In this document: piece by piece, positions 1 through 9,830 of the stretch | How the letters are laid out: the number at the start of each line of letters is the position of its first letter | Position numbering within the stretch: the stretch's first letter is position 1 | Assembly (NCBI GenBank): GCA_028551475.1 | Contig: CM052360.1 | Coordinates: 20,308,682 to 20,372,681, forward strand | Direction of reading: 5' to 3' | Origin: Casuarina equisetifolia | Taxonomy: Eukaryota > Streptophyta > Magnoliopsida > Fagales > Casuarinaceae | DNA: 64,000 nt | The notes under the pieces: model-generated | Database searches by the model: none | Seen by the model: only the letters and a program-made list of their open reading frames with translations | Told to the model about the DNA's origin: nothing | Position numbers and translations under genes: made by a program

Positions 1-2
1 AC

Positions 3-674
3 AAACAATTTGAAGCACTTTTGGGTAAGTATGGGGTTACCCATAAGATTGCTACCCCTTATCATCCTCAGACTAGTGGTCAAGTTGAGATATCAAATAG
101 GGAAATTAAGAGAATTTTGGAAAAAACTGTGAATGCCTCAAGGAAAGATTGGTCAATGAAACTTGATGATGCACTTTGGGCCTATAGAACAGCATTCAAA
201 ACACCAATTGGAATGTCTCCTTTTAGGCTAGTGTTTGGGAAGGCTTGTCATCTACCGGTAGAATTAGAGCATAAAGCATATTGGGCTTTGAAATTTTTGA
301 ACTTTGATATGCAGTCTGCAGGTGAAACTCGATTGTTGCAGCTGAATGAATTACAGGAATTACGATATGAGGCCTACGAAAATGCCAAAATATACAAGGA
401 GCGGATAAAAAGATGGCATGACAAACACATATTAAGGAGAGAGTTTGTGGTTGGCCAAAAAGTATTACTTTATCATTCTCGTCTTAAATTGTTTCCAGGT
501 AAATTGCGGTCTCGATGGTCTGGCCCTTTCATAGTCACTAAGGTATTCCCATATGGAGCAATAGAAGTTGCAAATGACACCCAAGGCACGTTTAAGGTGA
601 ATGGTCAGCGTTTGAAGCCCTACTTTGAGGGAGTCAATATGCAGAAGACTACCATTGATCTTCTTCCTCCTTGA
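3..674 (+). CDS. Gypsy Pol polyprotein, integrase C-terminal part (partial)
   Basis: The frame is open from the window edge; the first codons read [11 protein letters not shown], so the true start lies outside. The product is the end of Pol: the integrase core tail (YHPQTSGQ, then [12 protein letters not shown], the usual region of the third catalytic residue), the conserved [16 protein letters not shown] and [17 protein letters not shown] blocks of plant gypsy elements, and a C-terminal SH3-like part with [16 protein letters not shown]. Integrase inserts element cDNA into host chromosomes. No stop or frameshift is visible in these 224 codons, so this part is young or was recently active. The frame closes with TGA at 672-674. 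Confidence 0.93.
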   Translation, partial: KQFEALLGKYGVTHKIATPYHPQTSGQVEISNREIKRILEKTVNASRKDWSMKLDDALWAYRTAFKTPIGMSPFRLVFGKACHLPVELEHKAYWALKFLNFDMQSAGETRLLQLNELQELRYEAYENAKIYKERIKRWHDKHILRREFVVGQKVLLYHSRLKLFPGKLRSRWSGPFIVTKVFPYGAIEVANDTQGTFKVNGQRLKPYFEGVNMQKTTIDLLPP

Positions 675-1775
675 GTAGCAACATTGAAGATAGTTTGGCT
701 GAAAACTATAAAGCAATCGCTTCTTGGGAGGCAACCCAAGCATTTTATTGGTTCTTTTGTTGAAAATTTTGTCACCACCATCTCCTCAAAGCTCTATGTG
801 GATCTAACTTACAATCAAGGGAGTTTTCTCATTCCTATTCCTTCATTATTATTGCTTTCTTTTGTTTTTGCATTGAGAACAATGCTTCATTCAAGTTTGG
901 GGGTAGGGAAAGAACCTTTGTGTTAAATTTGATTGAAATTTTTTTTATGTCATGATTACATCCCATGTTGTGAATTCTTGGTGATTCTTTGGAAGATATA
1001 GATTTTATTCAAACCTACAATTGTGGTGTGAATTAAGTGTGATTTTGATTATGTTGATCCACTTATTAAGCACTAAAAGTCCTTCATTTTTGAAATTGTG
1101 TGTATCTCTAGAGAACATTCATGTGAAGTATGTGATTTTCTTAGATCTCACCTGAATCTTAGAATTTGTTTGATTTTCTCTTGAGGCGAAATCCTAGGCT
1201 GCATCTAATTGAGAAAATGATTTAGGCCATTCTTTGGATCGTTTGAGCCTTTCAAGCCAACCTTATTTATTTATCACCAGTCACCCCGCTGAGCCTTGAT
1301 TTATATCCATTTTTTTATTTTGACACCCACATATATATACCTTTGAGCCTTTGATAAATTATCTTTTCGTCCCGCACCCTTGAACATGTTGATTTTGAGT
1401 GAAAGAGAAGTCGAGGGGAAGGATGTTATATGGGAAGGATATTAATTGCAATGATTATGTAGCATAATATGTTGCTTTTGTGAATGCAAAAAAAAAAAAA
1501 AAAAAAGGAAATGCAACATTTGTCTAAGAATGGAATTCTCTTATTGCTTATTGTCAAATTCAAGCAACTAAAGGTTTAGAAATTGACTTTTGCACAGTAG
1601 TTGGATGTCATCAACAAGATAAGATTATAATGATTACATTTCTAGTCCTACTACTTGCTTTATGATTGCAAGCATGATTGTGACTTTTGTGAGTGTCGAA
1701 ATCCAAGTGAAATCAAGTATTTTTGGGAAGAAATAAATGAGAGAATTTGTGATAGAACGATCATTTGCAAAAAAA

Positions 1776-1806
<31 letters not shown>

Positions 1807-2264
1807 GCAAAGAAAGGAAGTGACAAAAGCTTAAATTAGATCCTAGAAAGCAATGTGTTCATGGGTGAATTTAGCCTAAATGACTTTCATCTTACCCCTA
1901 GCCCAGCCTTACATTACAAGCTTATAAAAGTCCTATTGATTCTTGGTTAGATGATTGGCCTACATTAGTGGAGAGAGGAATGAAAAGCAAACCTATGAGG
2001 TTTGGTTAAAGATTTTGAGAGATTGCATATTAATGTGGATCTATTTAGAGTGCATATAGTTGAAAAGATAAGGACTCACACTCACACATACGAACATGGT
2101 CAACATAGTTAAGAGTCTATCTTATCTTATGAACAATTGTTGTGTTTGCATGAAAGCTATATTTTTTCTTTGAATTGTTAAGTTGAGCAATTTTGAGTGA
2201 ATTTCAAGAAAGGGTTTTGTCTGAAACTATTATCTCTTACTTTTGCTCGAGGACTAGCAAAATG
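675..2264 (+). other. Gypsy 3' internal region without a long frame
   Basis: Between the pol stop and the polypurine tract lie about 1.6 kb with no frame above 80 codons. Athila elements often carry an env-like frame here; none is readable. Visible landmarks are a short palindrome (CTTGGGAGGCAACCCAAG, 723-740), a polypurine-like TCAAGTTTGGGGGT at about 893, an A run near 1488-1506 and an (AAG)n tract near 1769-1806. I see no host gene. Confidence 0.7.
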
Positions 2265-2280
2265 TCAAGTTTGGGGGTTT
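2265..2280 (+). other. Gypsy polypurine tract
   Basis: AAGTTTGGGGG followed directly by the LTR start TGATAACTCT. The preceding GCTCGAGGACTAGCAAAA is the conserved stretch seen before the 3' LTR of many plant Athila/Tat elements. This tract primes plus-strand DNA synthesis. Confidence 0.85.
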
Positions 2281-3403
2281 TGATAACTCTATTTTTATAG
2301 AGTTATTTTGACTATTTTAGGATATAAATAATACAAGTTTTATAAGATAATATTTAAGTTTTGATATATTTATGTAAACTGGTGTTATTTATGCAGCAAA
2401 CCCCAAAAGAGCAAAAGAAATAAAGGAAGAGAAAGTTACAAAAAGGCACGTGAAGAAGACAAGGAAAGAAAAAGAAGTCAAAAGAAGAAAAGAGGAGGCA
2501 ACGTGTAAAGCAGCAAAAGAGGAGGAAATTGAGCACAACTCAAGAAAGAAGCCAAGAATTCAAGGTTTTCTTGAAGAGAAGACAAAAAGGGTGACAGACT
2601 TCTTGTTCTTGGATTCAAGATGCCTTCTTTATTTCTTATTACCATTCTTCCTCATTATTTCTTTATGTTTTAGTTTATTTTTGTTAGAGCTACGATGTAA
2701 CCTAATTATGATGGTATGAATCTTATGATTATTATGTTTTGCAAGATATTTTATTTATGTAAAGTTACATATTATAGAGTTTAATGCTTTTAGGTGATTA
2801 GCTACCACTTAGATGACTTGATTTGCATGTTAAAGACCGACAGGAAATAGCATGCAGTTGCTTCTTGTAATATGTAACCATAAATTAAATATGGATAAAC
2901 ATATACCATATTGTTTGTGTGGCTTTTGGTGTAAACTGGGAATATTCATAGATCCTAATGCATTTGGTTTGTTTCAATTCACATATAGAGATATAGTGAA
3001 TTAATGAACTAAATAGGTTTGCTATACCTAGACATAGGATAGTAAATAAATTAGGAAATTCCGCCATCACATAGATATTATCTCTCTTGTAAGTATAAAT
3101 AATCAATATTAGTACCTAGTAATTATGGTGAAGTCATATGCTCTAACATATTTCTTTTATTAAGTTTTCTTAGACTTAGTTAGTTAATCTATCATCCATC
3201 AATTTGGTTTGTTAGATAAATTCTAGGAGTTATTCACCGTTAGTAATTAGTTGGTCTAGTAATCACCAATCTCTATGGGACGATATCTTTCTTATAATTA
3301 TATTACTTGTTCGACATGTTCACTTGTATTTAGATTTCACCGAACAATGTGCTTGGTTCTTTCATGAACAATTGGATTTACCGCGAGTTTTAAAACCGCA
3401 TCA
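2281..3403 (+). repeat. Gypsy 3' LTR (complete, about 1,123 bp)
   Basis: It starts TGATAACTCT just after the polypurine tract and ends ACCGCATCA, giving matched TGAT/ATCA ends. The first bases form a 10-bp stem with a TTTT loop (ATAACTCTAT over ATAGAGTTAT). A purine-rich Lys-coding stretch lies at 2450-2560. The right boundary is fixed because copia coding sequence starts at once after it. The 5' LTR is outside the window, so the age cannot be estimated here. Confidence 0.85.
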
Positions 3404-4645
3404 TTGTCATAGAAGAGTAAAGTAGGACTCCGTATCTATACTCCAAGGTCACGTAGTAAGCCCCTCAACCAAATAATTTCACAGGTGGTTTTAGTCATAG
3501 CACGATATTCAGATTCGGCAGAAGATAATGATACAGTGGACTGTTTCTTGGTCTTCCAAGACAAAAGGGAATTCCCAAGTTTTATGGCAAAACCAGTTGT
3601 CGATCATCTACTCATAGGACATGTGGCATAATCAGTGTGGCAATACCCCTTCATTTCCATGTTGCAATCTCTAGAGAGGAGCAAGCCAAGACCTAGACAT
3701 CCCTTCAGATATTTTACAACCTTTAAAGTTGCATTCATATGGGACTGTTTCGAGGCATGCATAAATTGGTTAAGAATGTGAACAGCATAACAGATATTCG
3801 GTCTTGTCATAGTAAGGTAGATAAATTTTCCAACTAAGTGTTGATACTTAGAAGGATCCTTGAGTGGTTGATCTTGCTTCTGAGGATGACGTTCCCACAT
3901 CAAATTCTGGTGTAATGAGACTCAAGTTTTGCTCAAAAGGAATGACAGCAGGTTTGCAACCAGATAGTCCAGCCTCAGAAATAATTTCCAAGATAAATTT
4001 TCTTTGACTAAGATAGATGCTCTTGTCCGAACAAGCAATCTCGATACCCAGGTAGTATTTAGGAGGGCCCAAGTCCTTGATGTGGAAGGTAGAGTGAAAG
4101 TATGACTTAAACCTGGCAATCGCAGAAGCATTGCTACCCATAATTAAGATATCATCCACATATATGAGTAAGCAAATCGTGGAAGTACCTTGGCACCATG
4201 TGAAAAGGGCATAGTCGTGACGAGATTGGCGAAACTAGGCTAAGAGAAGGGTTGATGTAAATTTAGCATACCATTACCGAGAAGCTTGCTTGAGACCATA
4301 GAGGGACTTTCAAAGACGACAAACCCAAGACTTCCCCTCTGCGAAGGCTTGGAGGAAGATCCATATAGATTTCTTCATCTAAATCAATATGGAGAAAGGC
4401 ATTATTGACATCCATCTGATGCAGAGGCCAATCACGGAAAGCGGCAACAGCGAGGAAGGAATGAACAGTGCTTGCCTTGGCGACAGGTGAAAAAGTGTCC
4501 TAATAGTCAAAACCTTCTTTCTGGGTGTAGCCTTTTGTAACAAGACGGGCTTTATAACGCTCAACTGAACCATCGGTGCAATGCTTGATCTTGTAGACCC
4601 ACTTGTAACTAATAGGACGTCGATGAGCAGGTCATGGAACAATAT
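3404..4645 (-). pseudogene. Copia A reverse transcriptase and RNase H (broken)
   Basis: The RT domain copies element RNA into DNA. Visible blocks in order are [40 protein letters not shown], the catalytic YVDD (4151-4162), GPPKYYLGIEIA, NICYAVHILNQFMH, then RNase H with SSAESEYRAMT and EIIWLRGLLRDLG. The reading frame changes near 3850-3900, a stop replaces Arg in the MSR*STTGF block (3600 region), and a stop lies just before DTFSPVAK. The sequence breaks at FYDN, exactly where the gypsy LTR begins, so the RNase H C-terminus is missing. Confidence 0.9.
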
Positions 4646-5990
4646 CCCAAGTGTGATTATTTGTAAGGGCACGAAGTTTAGCCTCCATGGCCTGTTGCCA
4701 ATGGGGATTAGTGGAGGCCTCCTGGTAACAAGAAGGTTCGGGGGCAGCAGAAACCCGACTAATGCAACAAAGATGATATGGAGATAGATGGGTAAAGCTG
4801 ACATAGGACGTGATGGGATAATGAGACCCAATGGTGTCAGTGCTAGAACAAATGTAGTCCTTGGTCCAAGTAGGGGGCCGAGTGGCAGGACCAGAACGCC
4901 GAAGAGGAGGAACGGAGACCAAAGGACTCGGAGGAGCCGAGACTGAATCAAGAGATGGGACATAGGGGACAATGGCCAATGAGTCATCAACGAAGGCCAA
5001 GGAGTCTGGTGGGATAGGAGAAGCCTGCAACGAAGAAGGCGGTGTAGAGGGAGGCACTGAAATGGAGCCCACAGAGACTGGTGGAGGCACTAGGGGCGCA
5101 ATAAGGACCACAAGTGGTGGTGATGGAGCCGAATCATCAGGGAGAAATGGTCGAGAGCCCGAAGGGGGCACAGTGTCAGCCACCGGTGAAGGCACATCCT
5201 GAAAAAGGAATACGTCTTCATGGAAAACAACATTGCGGCTAATAAAAAATATACCTGTAGCCGGGTCATAAATACGATAGCCTTTTTGAAGGGAAGGATA
5301 ACCCATGAAGATGCAACGGGTGGCTCGAAAAGCAAGCTTGTCATGATGGCCCATAATAATAGCAAAACACAAACAACCAAAAACTCGAAGATGATCAATA
5401 TCGGGTGGCTTGCCAAAGAGGAACTTAAAAGGTGTCTTCCCATGAAGGACCCGAGTAGGCATCCAATTGATCAAGTAAGCTGCAGTAACCACACAATCGC
5501 CCCAAAAATTTTCAGGGATAGAGGCTTGGAATTTAAGGACGCGGGCAACCTTAAGAAGATGGCGGTGCTTGTGCTCTACAACACCATTTTGTTGGGGAGT
5601 GTAAGGGCAAAAACTTTCATAGAGGATGCCATGATCAGAAAAAAAAGGAAGAACAAGTATGATTAAAGAAGTCATGGGCATTATCGGTGCGGACTCATTG
5701 AATAGAGGTGTGAAATTGAGTTCGAATAAGGGCAAAGAAACGTGTGAGATAAGAGAGGACTTGGGTTTTGGATTGCATTAAGAAAACCTAAGTACCACGA
5801 GAAAAATCATCAACGAGAGTGAGGAAAAAAAGAGACCTGTCATGGTGTGGGGTGTGATAAGGCCCCTAAATGTCAATATGGAGGAGGGAGAAAATGGAGG
5901 GAGCTCGAGAAGAGCTGGTAGGGAATGAGGGGCGAGGTTGTTTCGCCAAAGGATAAATTAGACATTTTGGATGGGGGTAGGAGGCACTAT
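4632..5990 (-). pseudogene. Copia A integrase (broken)
   Basis: The N-terminal part shows RLGH near 5985 and a PLAKQ block. The core begins with HIDI*GPYHTP, where a stop stands for the expected Trp, and VDDFSR follows near 5810. The second half has CPYTPQQNGVVEHKHRHLL, ENFWGDCVVTAAYLIN, GKTPFKFLFGK, LRVFGCLCFA and CIFMGYPSLQKGYR, the usual end of copia integrase, followed by a Pro/Ser-rich linker (about 4850-5200) to RT. The glutamate of the VVE block, the last catalytic residue, is kept. The two halves lie in different frames, so at least one indel is present around 5650-5740. Confidence 0.9.
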
Positions 5991-6499
5991 GACCTAAACG
6001 TTGGTGAGAAAGTACTGAAATGAGAATTACAAAAGGAGCTCGTATTGAGAGAAATACATGAATTGAAATTAAAATTTACGGGAATAGAAATCCAAAAATA
6101 AAGTCCTTGTTGAGCATTACCTAAGCCCATCAGTTTGCCAGTCAAACGGGCTTGAAAGAAATAGAAATTAGAGTCCAAAATGGCTCGACAATGATTATTT
6201 TCACAAGCTTTGGAAATAGAGATAAGATTAAATTGAAATTCTGAAACATTAAGAACATTTTTGAGAATAAAATGGGGGCTAAGTTGGACATCACCAATTT
6301 TGGTGACGGAAGTAACGTTTCCAGTGGGGAGACGTACAGACATGGAAGATGGGGTAGTATGAATTTTAGAAAAAAATTTTTGGTCGCAAATAATGTGGTC
6401 ACTGGCACCTGAATCAATAAGCCAATCAGAGGGTAAGATGGAGCTCATAAAACAAAAGGAAGTACCTCCAAAACTGGTAATCTTGTCAGGTTGGCTCAT
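5987..6499 (-). pseudogene. Copia A aspartic protease
   Basis: The minus-strand frame contains the active-site motif WLIDSGASDHI (DSGA at 6404-6415), then the expected TGNVTSVTKIGDVQL and LISISKACE blocks. The protease cuts the Gag-Pol polyprotein into its mature parts. This segment has no stop over about 170 codons, but it is separated from Gag and integrase by frame breaks, so I list it with the other broken parts. Confidence 0.9.
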
Positions 6500-8176
6500 T
6501 TGATGGAAGGCCTGGATAATCTACTAAAGTTGGGCCTCACTAAGAGGTTGATTGGGCTTATCCTGAGAAGAAATAAAATTAGTAAAAATATTATTATTTT
6601 CTTTGGAGTTAGATTCCCCAGGTCTGCCATGTAATTTCCAACATGTGGCCTTCCTATGGTTGGTTCGCTTGCAATGGTCACAAAATAAGTGATTAGGCCT
6701 GGCCCATGAAGAAATTAGGCCTTGGGAGCTGTAATTGGGCCCATTGGATCGGCGAGAATGCGACCCATTTACGTTGCGTGGCCCGGCAGATCCCCTATGG
6801 ACAGGCGCATTGAAGCTGTGCTGAGAGACGTCGATTTGTGAGGCTGAGATTAGAGAGAGGCTGTCAGATGAAGGCGTGCCCGCGATGAAGGAGGGGCCAT
6901 TCGATCTAGGGTATGAAGGGGAGCTGTCCGATCTAGGAAGGATCGAAGCATCGCCCTCAAAAAGATTGAAAGAGTGCATATGCGCCACAGAGCTAACGCC
7001 ACCGCCTGCTCCAAGCACGCCGCCGCCGCCAATGTGACTAGCAAGAGCCTTTTGAGCAAGAGTGGCACGAGCGGCCAAAATAACAGAATCTCCGACACGG
7101 AGATACTTGGCGAAGGCGAGGTGGTGGTTCTCCTCTTGGACGACGAGGAAAAGAAGGCAGTGCAGAGACGGTGGCGGATCCATAGCGAGGATCTGGGAGC
7201 AGAAAGAGGAGAACGACTCGTTGAGGATCAAGAGAAAGCAAGTGAGGCGTTGCTCCTCCGTCAGCTGGTGAAATTGGCGGAGAGTGGCGTCGGGGCCGTC
7301 GAGAGGTTTGACCGTTTGGTCAAATTCATGGTAGAGAGCCATGAATCAATTGAAGACGACGGTGATGGCAAGGTTTCCCTACTTCAATTCGAAGAGCGTT
7401 TGTTTGATTTGGAAGAGGCGGACTCAATCAAGGCGGTCGTAGAGTTCGTAGAGAGCGTCCTAGAGAACTTTTAGATCATCGGTGGGCGGAAGAGCGGCAG
7501 CGACCTCCGGGGTGAAGGTGTTGCCAATCCAGGTATAGACTAATTAGCAACATTTGCACCACTGTCACGCAAGGCCGTCGGTGGAGGGAGTTGGGATAGC
7601 GCCGTCGAGGAACCCGTCCTTGTCTTTAGTGACAAAGGCGTGGCAGAGCTTGCGAGACCAAACGGCAAAAGTGTCTGTGCCGGTGAGAGGTTGGGTGATA
7701 AGCTGCAATTTGGGGCTGCCAGAGGCAGCAGTATAGAGAGGATCGCCGGGTTCCGAGCGGCCGGCAGCGGAATAAGACAAGAAAATTGGGGGCGAATTCG
7801 AGTAGGGATTGGACCCGAATCTGGCATATGGGTACGGGTTAGGATCCAAACTGAGACCCAAAGATCCGGATGTGGGCGAACCGCCCACGGGTGGGTGGGT
7901 CAGGGTGGAGGTGTAAGACGGGCTAAAGAGGGGAGAAAAGGTGGGGCCCAGAGAGGAGGGAGTTGGGTTGAGAGGTAAGGCCTGGGAGAAGGCAGGGCGT
8001 GGTTGGCCAGGGAGAGAATAGGGAGCCCAGGCGAGAGGGGGTCCAAAGAGAGGTAACGAGGAAAAAAAGTTAGAAACCCCAAAAGAGAGGGTAGGGCTAG
8101 GGAGGGTAGTTGATGGATGAGAGGATAGTGGGACATCCTCAATGATGGGAGCATCAAGGTCAACCAGAGAAGACAT
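6500..8176 (-). pseudogene. Copia A Gag nucleocapsid protein (broken)
   Basis: The start is the ATG at 8176 (MSSLVDLDAP); a GTG two codons upstream is not needed. The N-terminal third is Pro/Ser/Thr-rich, then comes LITQPLTGTDTFAVWSRKL, the usual copia Gag block. The middle (about 7350-7560) carries five stops: TAA, TAG, TGA, TAG, TGA. Several stand where Trp, Arg or Gln codons are expected, as cytosine deamination would give. The frame resumes at FMALYHEFDQTVKPL and ends with a CCHC zinc knuckle, CDHCKRTNHRKATC (about 6640-6682), which binds element RNA. A frame change near 7560 joins the two open parts. Confidence 0.88.
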
Positions 8177-8241
8177 GATCACAAAGGAGAAGAGAAAAAA
8201 AAAAGAGGCAGAAGCTTGAGGTCAAAAAAAAAAAAAAACTA

Positions 8242-8255
8242 GGCTCGTGATACCG
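8242..8255 (-). other. Copia A primer-binding site
   Basis: Read on the minus strand, GGTATCACGAGCC follows the LTR end TGTGACA after one base. This resembles the initiator-Met tRNA primer site TGGTATCAGAGC of plant copia elements, with two to three differences. It is where minus-strand cDNA synthesis starts. Confidence 0.75.
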
Positions 8256-8506
8256 TGTCACAAAAGAGGAAGAAGAGCATAAAGTATGGAAAGGAATTCT
8301 TGTATTGCTTTCTTGTTTAAGACTGTACATATGAGGGTCCTTATATAATGTAAGGAATAGACTACAAAGGAAAACAATGTACAAATAAAGGAAAGAAATA
8401 ATCTCTTATACACAATAATAGTTTGCTAAATAAATAGAACTATAAGGAAAGAATAACGTAACAATTCGGGGAAATAATCCCCAAATATGCTAATGTATCT
8501 CCAACA
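8256..8506 (-). repeat. Copia A 5' LTR (251 bp)
   Basis: On the minus strand it starts TGTTGGAGATAC and ends TTTGTGACA, adjacent to the primer-binding site. The TGT/ACA ends fit the family. Outside it, at 8507-8511, ATTTC should be one copy of the target duplication. Sequence matching R1-c (AATTTCTACTTTTTGAG at about 41140) resumes at once, which confirms the boundary. Confidence 0.85.
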
Positions 8507-9830
8507 ATTTCTACTTTTTGAGCTGTGGGCCCTTCCAACAGCTCCAATTTCAGGGAACCAAAATGGAAAAGTGAGAGGAGAAAATAAAGAACGATCGCAA
8601 CCGACGTGATATGGTTGAGATCTCTGTATTGCCTGATGAAAAACCGAAGTGGAAGCCTTAATGGCTCCACCACTATACCTCGAAACAATTTTCCATGACA
8701 AAGTCAAGCAAATTTTCAGGGCTAGGGCCAAGCATATTTTGATAGATAGGACCAAGGCCAAGCCCCAATATCCAGGGCCTACGCCGAGTTATTTCAGGGA
8801 CAAGCCAATATTGGCACCGCAAGGGTACGTGTAGAATAAGAGGTTTCCTCTGCACGGCGATAAATTGGTTCTAAAACATAAGCCGAGCACTGATGGCGCT
8901 TCCCATGCCGTTAGTTCTAGGGAATTAGGAGTGTATGACACAAATCTAAATAGCTGAGTGCATACTGAATCGAACAGAGAGATGCATCATTCTACTCTAT
9001 TAGTTTCAGTCTGTCTGTAAAGCACAGTGATGCTTGACGTTTGTTTTGTCGTGCCTCTTCTCACATCCGAATCCTTTCATTTTACCCTCTATCCTAGGAC
9101 GATGAATGTGGATTACATTCTGGAGTGGTGATTTTTGTCTTTGTATCATATTTCATTATCATGTATAGATGATAACTAACTAACTGAACTAAAACTAATC
9201 TACTTCTATTACACCTGAATGGCAGTTAGGCCTGCTATATGATAGCTACTCGGCAGTCTTTCTGCGGCTGCATCCTTCATCTCCTATGTTTCTGACAACA
9301 ATATGAAAGTTCTTATTTTGGAGTGGAAAAATTGAGAACTTTTAAGCGCATTTTATAGAACATTTTCTGGAATATGGGGCGTGCAAAAGTATCTCGTCCT
9401 TTTGATTAGGAACTCAAGAAGAAAAAAAGGCCAATGTCTGCATCTTCGTAAGGTTTTCAATAAATTGAAAAATTAATATTGTCATCATCCCTTATGATAT
9501 TGACTCCCTAACTTTCTTCTTTAAAATATTATTGAAGCTTGAAAATGGATTGAGATTTCCTTATTTGGTTATTCCCTAACTTTCTTCTTTAAAATATTAT
9601 TAAAGCTTGAAAATGGATTGAGATTTCCTTATTTGGTTATTGTGCTTATAAGGGAATTTCATGGGTTCATTATGTTTTAGAATGAGATGATAGCATGCAT
9701 GTAACCAATCGTATGTCTCTTTCTAAACTATTCTACATCAGATAATAGGAAATAAATATTAATTTCCATCTGAATTCTCCTTTCAAAAGTTGACATGTTG
9801 ACAACCTTTGAGATTGAGATTCTCTCGAAA
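8507..9830 (+). repeat. R1 dispersed repeat, copy a (split by copia A)
   Basis: The sequence aligns in order with R1-b (14.6-16.7 kb) and R1-c (41-43.3 kb). Shared landmarks are the CAGCTCCAATTTC start, an octapeptide-coding minisatellite at 8661-8834, GGTTCTAAAACATAAG, the block around AGAGATGCATCATTC, AAAATTGAGAACTTTTAA, and the end near CTCCTTTCAAAA. Its left part was displaced by the copia insertion. On the plus strand the repeat keeps the frame PPLYLETIFHD followed by RARAK-type octads. It is shorter than R1-b through internal deletions. No known transposon ends were seen. Confidence 0.75.
9506..9641 (+). repeat. 68-bp tandem duplication inside R1-a
   Basis: Two near-identical units start at 9506 and 9574 (CCCTAACTTTCTTCTTTAAA). 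Only one unit is present in R1-b, R1-c and R1-d, so the duplication is specific to this copy and recent compared with the rest. Confidence 0.85.

Larger units (their letters stand above)
1..3403 (+). mobile_element. Ty3/gypsy LTR retrotransposon, 3' portion (Athila/Tat-like)
   Basis: The 3' part of a gypsy element enters from the left edge: integrase C-terminus, about 1.6 kb without a long frame, a polypurine tract and a full 3' LTR. The integrase ends without a chromodomain, which with the conserved stretch before the polypurine tract points to the Athila/Tat group (family knowledge, lineage inferred). The right LTR edge at 3403 abuts, without spacer, the RNase H region of a copia element read on the other strand, so this element inserted into the copia element. 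Its 5-bp target duplication should be TTGTC (3404-3408), with the partner copy outside the window. Confidence 0.9.
3404..8506 (-). mobile_element. Ty1/copia LTR retrotransposon A, interrupted at its 3' end
   Basis: Read on the minus strand from right to left it has 5' LTR, primer-binding site, Gag, protease, integrase and RT-RNase H, the copia gene order. The internal part is about 4.85 kb and the LTR 251 bp, a compact size like the Ale/Retrofit lineage (lineage inferred). Several in-frame stops and a few frame changes make it non-functional. The gypsy element cuts it in RNase H; the remaining 3' end and 3' LTR must lie left of the window. The LTR's outer edge meets R1 repeat sequence, so the element inserted into an existing R1 copy. 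Confidence 0.92.

Noticed and set aside
2450..2719. Lys/Glu-rich 89-codon frame in the gypsy LTR
   Set aside because: It lies within the LTR in a purine-rich tract and has no reason to be translated.
4972..5666. Plus-strand frames of 76 and 148 codons
   Set aside because: They are antisense to the integrase end and the Pro/Ser-rich linker of copia A.
6974..7474. 166-codon plus-strand frame and others over 6970-8000
   Set aside because: It lies opposite the copia A Gag frame, whose zinc knuckle and Gag blocks fix the coding strand as minus.
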